Source: Gonium pectorale
Taxonomy: Eukaryota; Chlorophyta; Chlorophyceae; Chlamydomonadales; Volvocaceae
NCBI GenBank assembly: GCA_001584585.1
Contig: LSYV01000086.1
Location: 104,403-168,402 of the forward strand
Direction of reading: 5' to 3'
DNA: 64,000 nt
Made by a program: the position numbers and the translations under genes. Under the pieces are notes generated by a model. That model had not been told where the DNA came from. It saw only the letters and a program-made list of their open reading frames with translations, and made no database searches. Positions 37,301-46,309 of this stretch are shown piece after piece. How positions within the stretch are numbered: the first letter of the stretch is position 1; the number at the start of each line of letters is the position of its first letter.

Positions 37301-40300
37301 ACGTGCGTGTGAGTACAACAAGCACTTCCGCGCGTTGGCATGCGGTTATGGAATGTGCCTTCTGCCTGGTGCCTCCGGTGTCAGGTCTGGTCTGGTCAGT
37401 TGCCCGCCCGCTAGCCCTCCGCATCTCGTGGGTCATGGAGGATCGGTGCCGGCGGCATTCCGCCACCGCGAGGACACGTGACTGGTAACTGCCAACCGCA
37501 CGCATCCCACGCATCAGTCAATGGCATAAACCCGTACATTCCTCAGGCCATCATGATGACGCTGCTGGACGTGGCCATGGCGCTGCGTCACCTGCACTCG
37601 CTCAACCTGATCCACAGGGGTACGTGGGGAGTGGGGCACATGCCGGCAGTAGGGACTGCTCCTGATCTGGTGCATGGCTCTTATTTGCTCGACTGCCTGT
37701 CAGCGGCGGGTCTCGTAGGGTGTGGGCCACTCTCAGACGTTCTTGCCCTCCCTGTCCTCACTCCCCTCTGCACAGACCTCAAGCCCGCCAACGTGCTGCT
37801 GAAGACGTGCCCCACCGACCCGCGCGGCTTCACGGCAAAGCTGGCGGGTGGGTGCGCGCGTGCGGGCGCGTGGGATACAGGAGCGGGCCAACTTCAGTTA
37901 GGCCGGCCCAAGGGCCGGTCGGTTCTCACACACATGCACACACGTATGGGTCGCTTTGTAATTTATAGAGATGTTTTGTCGCTTATAGACCTGTTTTGTC
38001 GTTCATATACTTGTTTTGAGCATACAGTTTCGCATACGTAACACACATGTATGGCGGGCGGGCGATGCAGGGTGCGCTGTTCGTTGAATGATGTGCAGCC
38101 GAAACATGTCCGCAATGCCCCCATCCCGCCATACTGATTGGGTGGGAAGCATATCAGCACGGTGTGTTCCACCGCCCCTATGCTTGCTTCTTGCCATCAC
38201 AGATTTCGGCTATGTGACGCTTCTCAATCAGGTGGGTGGCCCATACCGCCATACGCTTCAGAGGGTTGATTCTGGTGGTCAGGTCTGTCTCTGGCCAGGT
38301 TCCGGCGGCGTTCGTTAATGAGGAAAGTCGCCCCTGCGAAGTGGTGACGCCGGCGTGCCGTGTTGGTGTCGGTGTCGTGCCTACCCGAAGGCTAATCATG
38401 CTGGGTTGCTCCATCTATCCACGTCTTTCACGCCAGCCGCCTGCGGCCGCCCGTGCGTGAGCAGAATAAACAAAGAAAGCCTGCTAAGCGCCCTCATCTT
38501 CCCTTCCTGCTCCTGCAGCCGGGCGATGAGGAGAACGGCTTCATGCCGTATGCCATTGTCGACGAGGTCGCTGGCACGTAAGTGCACCCGCCTCGCTCCT
38601 ATGTTGCTTGCCTAGCGCAGCATGTATGTTTATGAACTTTACACAGGTGACTGAGGGGGCTGTTCTCCGAGGCTACATCAGTACGCTCATCATCCTCTCG
38701 CCTGCTCGAGGGTGCTGCACTAGTTGCGCGTTGCTCACTGTTGCTGTAGTGGTCATCAAGTCCGACGGGGCTGCGTTTTAGTGCTCCCGTGCCCCCGCCC
38801 ATCCGGCCTTCACTTGCCCGCAGTGTCACACACATCGCCCCGGAGGCGGCTCAGTACCGTAAGTGTTGCCGTGTTCACAGGCTTCCTCGCCACAATGCTC
38901 AAGGTTATGTGCCGTACCTTGCCGTGCTATCGTCTGTCGACCCAACCGCGTTCCTGTGCGCGTCCGACAATCGCGCGCATCTGATATATTTGCATGGCAA
39001 GGGCCCCGCGGTTCGAACGGCATGCAGTTTTACATGCTAACCCCTCGCTCAGCTCCCTCCCCGCCCCTCCTCCCCCGTGCACGCTCCCTCGCGACTGACG
39101 CATGGGTTGCTACAGCTGCCCGCATCGGAGCCGGTTGCGACGTGTACTCGTGAGTGAACTCTTCAGTGATTGCATGCGACGAGTCATGCGCAAGTTACTC
39201 GTGCAACGCTATTGCCGTACTTGTCTTACGATGGTGCAGGGAAGCATGTAGGCAGCACGCATCTTGGAGGGACCTAAAAGGGTGTCCCGTAGCACGCTGC
39301 ATGTATTGAAGCTATTGGTTTGCGCTGGCCGACACGCAATGGCCGGCGATCCGGTGCTGGATTCCCCTGAGCTGTTGTACCGCACTATTTCCGCTACCGC
39401 AATTGCTTCCTCTCGTCCCCTCCCCCTCGCCCGGGTCACCCGCCATCGATGCCCATCTGCCGCCGCTTCATCGATTGCTCCATGGATCTGTCTTCAGATT
39501 CGGCATCCTGATGTGGTAGGTTTGGCCGGCCCGTCGGTCGGACTACTCGGGCATGGCATGTCAGCAGATGGACGCGGCTTACCGGTCTCCTCGTACGGTA
39601 GCAACAGGACAGACCGCAACCCGCCTGCGGGTGGCCATTGATTGGCTCCTCTCCCTTTGCACCAACACCACGCGCCGTGCATTCCTGCCCACCCCGCCCG
39701 GGACCCAACCGCTGCGAAGCCAGGCTTGCCAGCAAGCAGTGCATGCCTGCTCCCCCCCCAGCGAGCTCGCCTCAGGTGCCTTGTGCGGCGTCATTTGTCA
39801 CCCTCAGACCCGCCTCTGACGTCGGCCACCAACATTACCCGGCCACCAGGTACTAACGGTGCCGGCGATGACCTGCATGATGTGCCCCCCCCTCAGGGAG
39901 ATGACGGTATGCGGCGCGCGGCCGTATCCGGAGGTGGGTTGCCGCCAGACTGGGTGCTGGGCTTCCTAAAGAACAGCTGTACGGCCCACCGAGGCGGCCT
40001 CACAAAGTGAACACGTGCTACGGTAGTGCGGTGTCGTCCTTGCCAAGTGCCGAGGTTGTGCCTCTCTGCCAACCATGGTAGCCTCCGCCTCTGGCTGCGC
40101 TGCCCGCGCCTAAAGACTTCGAATCGGATTTGGATCGGGTTCGCCCGGTCAAAGCAACACCTTGGCTCCGCTTTCCTGCTCTTCCACTTTTCGTGTTGGA
40201 GGGCACCGAACTTGGGGGGGCGGCTACCGAACCTTCCCGTCCTCGACGCACGTGATGTCGCCCGCCAGCTTCCCGCCCACCGCTTCGCACCGCATCTGGC

Positions 40301-40740
40301 TGCGCTCAGGTCGACCCGGGCGACATCCTCGACTGCGTCAAGGCCGGACAACGCCCTGCATTCCACAACGCCGTGCCACTGCCGTACAGGTGTGTATTAC
40401 GGCCCTGGGCTACAATAGAACTTCGAAGTCATGCCCGGTTTGCCGCGGCATACCGGGTGGAAGCCCTGGGACGTGCTCGCTGTAATGCTCTGCTGCCTGT
40501 TGGAGCCGCCGGGCCATACTGCGCCGCCTGGTGGGCCTGCGTGCCGTGATGCATACCTGTGTATGTAACGCGGTTGCACAAATGAATCGCGGATCCGAAT
40601 CCGGGCCCCAGCAATCGCCGCCGCCACCACGCATACACAGGTCCCTGGCGCAGCGCTGCTGGTCGGCCGACCCCCACCAACGGCCGCGCACCCCCGAGCT
40701 GGTCGTCGCCATTAGCGGACTGCTGCGAAGCATGGCCTAG
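31308..40740 (+). CDS. GAF-GAF-TKL protein kinase, copy B
   Basis: Second tandem paralogue of the double-GAF kinase. Exons: 31308-31435, 31645-31708, 32079-33710, 33902-34547, 34809-34941, 35469-35763, 36058-36075, about 36260-36534 (5' edge unresolved), 36930-37038, 37145-37308, 37547-37619, 37776-37847, 38203-38231, 38519-38577, 38824-38858, 39116-39149, 39498-39515, 39897-39933, 40310-40389, 40641-40740. All except the unresolved exon keep frame. Unlike A, the GAF1 coding part is interrupted by an intron (31709-32078). Kinase motifs: GHGGCAVVF, AVK, helix-C AMELAAATGISHP, hinge VCEWCDRGSL, HRDLKPAN, DFGYVTLLNQ, HIAPEAAQY, CDVYSFGILMW, EMTVCGARPYPE, CWSADPHQRPRTPEL. All catalytic residues are present. 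The variable linker between strand 3 and helix C is unrelated to that in A and C. Starting exon not found. Confidence 0.88.
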
Positions 40741-42596
40741 AGGTTACGGCCGGGAGCAAGCCCCACTAGAGGGCCGTGGACACAATGTGTGGGGCCGAGA
40801 TGTGGGTGGGAGTTGTTTCGGGCGTAGGTGCTGACGCGCCGGTGCGTTTCTTCGCAGCTACCCGTCCGATCCTAACGGGGCAACAGAGCGCAGGGGGCAC
40901 ACTCTCTTGTTTTGCCTGTCGCAACCGCAAGGGCCTCCCCGACGACGCGAGCGCACCGGATGCATGTATTGTTGGTCCGCATCTGCAAATGTAGGGCGCC
41001 ATGAAGTGATAGTTTCCGTGCGTTGGGACATTTCAAACATTTCCATTTATGAGGAAGCGTGCTCGGACATGCTGGAGTGGGAAATCGGGCTTGTTTACAT
41101 CATTGGGGCCGGATGGCGACATGTGTCAAACCTCAAGACGATTGCGATGCTTCAAGTGTCATGATTCATGCGTACGGCTGATGGGGCTTACTCACCTACC
41201 GGAGCGGCTCCGTACGGTGCTGCGCACGCAAAAGCGTTGTCGCTATGAACAAAGCAGGGCGTGGGGGCACTGATGGATGCACTGACGAAAAGCAACATGG
41301 CGAATGGCGGGGCACTTGGGGGTGTGTTACAATTTGTGACAGCCATGGTCGTTCGGATGCGCAAAGGCGACAGTGGCTTTCGCATGCCGAATCGTTTGAT
41401 GTGCTTTGGGGCTACACGGCCGCAGGTACTGAGAGTGTTCCTGGTATGACCGCTCCCGGCGTCCATCGCAAGTGATGGAGCCTGTATGTGGAGCTATGGA
41501 TCTGTGGACATATGATTGGAAGTGATGCTCATCCTGAAAACGCAATTGAAGCGCTGTTCGTGTGTCGATGGTTGTTGAACGGAAGCTAACCCAGCATGCC
41601 AAGTAGGCAAGGGCGCGCAGGCGCTGTGCCCGCGTTGTTCTGGTGGGTTGAGCGTGTGCTTGCTATGCGCTGGCGTGTGTTGAAGAGCCATGGTCAGGCC
41701 ACTGCAAAACGGGTTTGGCCCAATAAGCGGGCGGCGGCGGCCGACTTGTTGTTGCGGTCTGTTGTTCCTGGAGTACGTGTCGCCTTGGTATACCGGTATA
41801 TCTGTAGTTCCATTTCTTCGGTGCCCTCAGCATTTCTCGGTTCTGAACGTTTTTGGGGTTCGGGTGACTTACGGCTACGGCTCAATAGTTCTGGAATTGG
41901 TCTGTCATATGTTAATTATATACTACGTGCAGTAATCCGGCTGATTCGGCTTGGCGCCTCACATACCGGTATATCCAAGTGCTCCAGCAGCTAGGTCCGG
42001 ATTTGGTCAAGAGCTAGGTACGGATTTGGGTTCTGTTGAATTACAACTCTGATCGCCGTTTACATGCTTCCGGATGCGACATCAGAATGCCCTCGCCGCA
42101 AGAAAGCCAGCTAGCTCTGGGGTGCAACGAGGCGCACCGCGCGCATGTGGCACTCCGCCAGCGCTCGAATCGATCCCAGTGCTGCACTGCCGAATCTCGG
42201 TGCCACGAGGCGCGAATCCGAGATTCCGAGTTTCGGGTTGAACTCTACCACCTCCCACGCCTCAGCGCACCCAGCAGTGCGCCATCCGAGTACCCACCCC
42301 CCAGCTGATGCTTGCGACACGCCCATAGTTGAATCCTACCCCGTGTCATCCCTCCGACTGAACACTACGGGGACCCACGACAGACCGGGGCAGTTTGGCG
42401 GAACCGGTATGCGGCCGCCTTGGCTCGGCGGCGGCACTTGCAATCGCTCACCTTGGTCCACGTACAGGGATAAGTGGAGCGAACGGTGTGTCGTGCCCGA
42501 TTGGTTACATGTCCATTTTACGGTCATCCGCCCTGTGCATGTCGCAAAGTGTGTGTTTGTAGGTATATGTGTATGACTATATATATGTTGAGCTAC
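40741..42596. other. Spacer downstream of kinase copy B
   Basis: No gene recognised. It includes two copies of an ATACCGGTATATC palindromic motif (about 41790 and 41963) in an AT-rich stretch at 41760-41960, possibly repeat ends. Short open frames, including a 62-codon frame at 41261-41449, have no domain or neighbouring exon support. Confidence 0.45.
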
Positions 42597-42945
42597 TCAG
42601 CGGCGACGGCGCCAGCGACGTGGAGGTCGTCCCGGATGCTGCTGGCGGCAGCAGCCAAGCGCAGCCTGGCAGCCGCCACAAAAAGGCGGCCAAGCCGTTG
42701 AAGGACTCTAAGCCCAAGAAGGCAACGGGTGCCGGTCGCCACTTCAGGCCGGAATGGCAGAAGCAGCTCGGCTGGCCTTACCCGCTGCCATGCGGCAAGC
42801 GGGTTGGCTGCCTGACTTGCAAGCTGGCCAACACCCACGTGAGCCTCAAGCCGCACTACGGCAGTCTGGTGAAGCACCACAAGAGCTCAAAGCACCGGAA
42901 GGCCGAGCAGAAGGAAGTCGCGGAGCAAGCGGCTATGTGCCCTTT
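42597..42945 (+). pseudogene. Isolated TTF/BED-like zinc-finger exon, likely transposon-derived
   Basis: A GC-rich, codon-biased block stands out from its AT-richer surroundings, beginning at a CTACTCAG acceptor-like site and fading out near 42945. It encodes a Lys-rich leader (KKAAKPLKDSKPKKATG), then FRPEWQKQLGWPYPLPCG, GCLTCKLANTHVSLKPHYG and LVKHHKSSKHRKAEQKE. The C-x2-C ... H-x5-H spacing after a W-containing segment is like the TTF-type or BED-type fingers at the N-terminus of hAT transposases and related host proteins. No transposase catalytic core follows within the window (the N gap begins 0.9 kb later). It could alternatively be a captured host exon. Confidence 0.5.
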
Positions 42946-43221
42946 TGGCGTCGAGCTGGTAGAAACTAGCTGTTCACCACCGTTAATCATGGCAGTAAAC
43001 GAATGTGAACCGTTGCGAGGGGATTGCATGGGAAGTGATTGCCGTTATGGGTGGTTAGATGCTTCAGTTTGGCTAGTGGTATGGGCACTGCGGTACCTCA
43101 TATGCGTCCGCCACGTTGGCCAGCGGGTTATGCACTTCTTGTGGCGCCTGGCTGTTCGAGCAGTTGCGGAAGAAAAGTGATAAGAAAAACGCGTTTTTAG
43201 ACCCCCATATTTCAAATTTTT

Positions 43222-43275
43222 CCGGGGGGAGGGCCCCCCGGACCCCCCCTTTAGGGGGAGGCGGCCTTCGGCCGC
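43222..43275. repeat. Three consecutive GC-rich hairpins
   Basis: CCGGGGGG/CCCCCCGG with a 4-nt loop (43222-43241), then CCCCCCC-TTTA-GGGGG (about 43243-43258), then GCGGCC-TTC-GGCCGC (43261-43275) follow one another directly, set in an AT-rich flank. The style resembles the palindromic repeats known from volvocine organelle genomes; that comparison is from memory, not from a search. Confidence 0.75.
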
Positions 43276-43575
43276 CGGATGGTTACCACGCAAACTGACC
43301 CAAGTAACCAACTGGTTCCCGCTAAAATACACCCCTAAAAAGGTTTCAGAATCCCTGGTGTATGTGCCTGTTGGCTGATCGCCGTTTGTGGTTGTAGATT
43401 GTCGTACCTTCATGGCTACTTCTGCTGAGTGAGCCTTTATTTGCGCTGTCAGTTGATTTTGCTCTTGGGCAGCAGCCTATGAAAAATGCGCAGACCCCTA
43501 TCGTTAGCTTAAGCCGTCCCAGTATGTAAAGAGTGTGTGAGGTCGTTACCGCTCCCGCAGCGCGCCAGACAGCAA

Positions 43576-43762
43576 GATGAAAAAAGAGAAATCTGCAGAG
43601 AAAGAGGGAGCCCGCCTCTACGGTCATACACGCCCGAAGGCGTGACGTTTCCAATAGGGCGGGCGGGTACAGAGCAAGACATGTGACGTTCGTCCCGGCC
43701 CCCCAAAGACCGGCGTACCATCTTACCCGGTTTGTCGGACTTCACCTGGTGTACTGCACTCC
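43576..43762. repeat. Dispersed repeat copy with long terminal module
   Basis: The left part (AAAAAAGAGAAATCTGCAGA, AAGAGGGAGCCCGCCTCTAC, then the ACGCCCGAAGGCGTGACGTT arm) is the same family as the 17.5-19.0 kb cluster and the intronic copy at 53.75 kb. The right part (43680-43762, from TGTGACGTTCGTCCCG to the TCACCTGGTGTA block) is repeated in direct orientation at 45090-45173 with only about five differences. Confidence 0.8.
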
Positions 43763-43797
43763 CTCTTTCTCTGCAGATTTCTCCTTTTACTGCACCG

Positions 43798-43830
43798 CCA
43801 GACGGGATGAAACATCCTCATCCCGTCTGG
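43798..43830. repeat. Perfect 13-bp inverted repeat beside the assembly gap
   Basis: CCAGACGGGATGA at 43798-43810 and TCATCCCGTCTGG at 43818-43830 are perfect inverse copies around a 7-nt loop. It lies 40 nt before the run of N and may mark a repeat boundary that hindered assembly. Confidence 0.8.
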
Positions 43831-43870
43831 GCGTCTGGATGATCATCCGCCCATCCGTCCATGGTCCGTG

Positions 43871-44418
43871 NNNNNNNNNNNNNNNNNNNNNNNNNNNNNN
43901 NNNNNNNNNNNNNNNNNNNNNNNNNNNNNNNNNNNNNNNNNNNNNNNNNNNNNNNNNNNNNNNNNNNNNNNNNNNNNNNNNNNNNNNNNNNNNNNNNNNN
44001 NNNNNNNNNNNNNNNNNNNNNNNNNNNNNNNNNNNNNNNNNNNNNNNNNNNNNNNNNNNNNNNNNNNNNNNNNNNNNNNNNNNNNNNNNNNNNNNNNNNN
44101 NNNNNNNNNNNNNNNNNNNNNNNNNNNNNNNNNNNNNNNNNNNNNNNNNNNNNNNNNNNNNNNNNNNNNNNNNNNNNNNNNNNNNNNNNNNNNNNNNNNN
44201 NNNNNNNNNNNNNNNNNNNNNNNNNNNNNNNNNNNNNNNNNNNNNNNNNNNNNNNNNNNNNNNNNNNNNNNNNNNNNNNNNNNNNNNNNNNNNNNNNNNN
44301 NNNNNNNNNNNNNNNNNNNNNNNNNNNNNNNNNNNNNNNNNNNNNNNNNNNNNNNNNNNNNNNNNNNNNNNNNNNNNNNNNNNNNNNNNNNNNNNNNNNN
44401 NNNNNNNNNNNNNNNNNN
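43871..44418. other. Assembly gap (548 N)
   Basis: Run of unknown bases. Both edges lie in repeat-family sequence: the right edge resumes within an arm reading GACGTTTCCGGAAGGGCGGG. Open frames that cross the gap are artefacts. Confidence 0.99.
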
Positions 44419-44610
44419 ACCCGGGCGACGTTTCCGGAAGGGCGGGCGGGTACAATGCAAGGGTCCTTTCGGTCTGTGCCTCTCTTGTCCTGGTGGTCAG
44501 CTTCTCCTTTGTTTTCGTCTTTCTGTTCTGTGGTCTTTAGGTGCAGGGTTCCTTCTCTTCTTGTGTGTGCCGTCGGTGTTTGGTCTTGGCTGCCGTGGTG
44601 CTATCAGGCT

Positions 44611-44977
44611 AGGATGTTGGGAGACGGAGGTGAACCGGCCCAATGGGCGAGCCCGGGCTGAGCGAACGTGCAAGGCCTGTGGTGACGCCGCGGCCGTAGA
44701 GGATGAACTACATGTATTCTGCGAATGCCCATGTTATGAGCAACTCCGCGACCAATTCGAGACTGCTCTGGGCTTTAGGCATCGTAACATGATTGCAATT
44801 ATGAAGGAGGCCCCGCCAGCTGCGGTAGGAGCCTACCTACAGGCTGTCTGGGATACCAGGCACGCCATTCTTCGGCGTCAGGCGCTGAAGCGGGGTAGAG
44901 ATGAGGACCATAACCCGCTCCCCCACCCCAATATTCGCAATTCGTCCATGGCCCCCCCGGCTTTGACGGACGTGTAA
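44611..44977 (+). mobile_element. LINE-type retrotransposon 3' fragment (zinc knuckle, second family)
   Basis: The frame encodes IRLGCWETEVNRPNGRARAE, then RTCKACGDAAAVEDELHVFC, ECPCYEQLRDQF and a helical tail ending PPALTDV before a stop. The pattern of a basic stretch, C-x2-CG, V-E-D-E-x-H and C-P-C-Y is the zinc-binding module at the C-terminus of LINE-type reverse transcriptases. The upstream catalytic part, if any, would be in the N gap. The fragment sits between two direct repeats (43680-43762 and 45090-45173). Confidence 0.6.
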
Positions 44978-45089
44978 CCTGTAACCTGTAACTGTGGTGC
45001 GCTGTAGTTAGGGCAGGGAAGGCTGCATGTCCCTCCCGTTGTCTGCGCCCTTTCTCCCCTCTCCGCCTGTCACCTTTCCACAGAAAAAA

Positions 45090-45173
45090 GCATGTGACGT
45101 TCGTCCCGCTCCCCAAAGACCGGCTTACCAGCTTACCCGGTTTGTCGGACTTCACCTGGTGTATTGCAAGGTT
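45090..45173. repeat. Direct repeat partner of 43680-43762
   Basis: Beginning TGTGACGTTCGTCCCG and running through GACCGGCTTACCAGCTTACC and CGGTTTGTCGGACTTCACCT to GGTGTATTGCA, this segment copies the right half of the repeat at 43.7 kb in the same orientation with about five substitutions. The pair brackets the gap and the retroelement fragment. Confidence 0.8.
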
Positions 45174-46309
45174 TCAATGTTGAGCTGCGGTGGTGTTGTC
45201 GTCACGGCCATCGTGTCGTCACGGCCACCGGACCTGGAATGATGAAAGAGTAGAAAGAACGAAGTCAGGAACCGTTGTTGCCGGCAGCGGTCGGGGGCAT
45301 GTTGACATGGCGGCATGCAGAAGCAGACCAAAGCGCTCCCTTCCCAGTAGCTGAGCGCCGAAGGACCGGTTGTGACTGTCGACGGAGCTGGCAGCTCGGT
45401 GGTGTGCAGTTGGCAAGCCAGCCTCTTGCTGTGCTCAGGATCTACGTGACTCACCGACCCGCCGCGGCTCCACAGCTATTACGAAGCTGACGCGATCGTG
45501 CATAGGGCACGGCAGTATGCTGCACGGTGTAGGCTGTTGCATTGATATAGATTTAGCGGGAGACATACATGTTCATCAGTGCTACTGCTGGGGAGCAGGG
45601 TCCACGTGGCGTTGTGCCAACCGTCGATGTGCCCTCCAGCACGGCCGGGTAAAATTGTATACCTATGTGACTTGCGGAGTACACGTGCATGTTGTTTGTG
45701 GGGCAGGGTTACAAGTACAACAATTCCGGGACTATCGAGACTGGGGTGCGTGGGAATCTGGCATAATAGTAAGGCACACATCGCGCTTCTTGCCAAGCTG
45801 GTTCAACAAGCGGACGATAACTGAAACCGGGGTGAAGAGTGAGGAGTGCCCGTTGAGGCCCATGTGCAGTGCGCGCTTCATACTTTCTCTTACAGGAGAT
45901 GAATATGTATGGGCATCTGATGATATGGCTACGCCTGAAACATAGTTTACCTTAGGGCCTGTAGTAGGGAGTACTCTAAATTCAGCCCGCTTTCCATCCA
46001 CCGACGTAGTGACCTTAGGGTCTTTGCGCTGAGTACGCACATATGCGTCTCTGGCTCCATTCCGTTCTGTCTTGTGTATGCGGAGGTCCAGCCTCTTGGA
46101 GTGGCGATGCATGCGCACCTGGCGTTCTTGCGCACCCGGAACCGAGCTTGAAGATTTCTTTCCCCAATAGCAACAGCGACAGGAGCGCAAGCGGCGTACA
46201 GACGGTGCGCTTGTTGGGGTTTCAGGAAACACGCATCGCGGGTCGGCGCTCGCGCGCACGCTGGCTTGGATTCACCGGTTTCCTCGCGCCTCGAATCTAC
46301 ATCTTGCAG
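45174..46309. other. Spacer upstream of kinase copy C
   Basis: No gene recognised. The first exon of kinase copy C should be near the right end, but no phase-compatible ATG exon could be assigned. Open frames on both strands between 45.5 and 46.2 kb lack any recognisable motif. Confidence 0.45.

Noticed and set aside
38995..39020. GGTTCGAAC, resembling a tRNA B box
   Set aside because: No matching A box or cloverleaf arms around it, and it lies inside a kinase intron.
43683..44977. Long open frames crossing the N run, on both strands
   Set aside because: They owe their length to unknown bases. Only the portion after 44611 has a recognisable motif and is reported separately.
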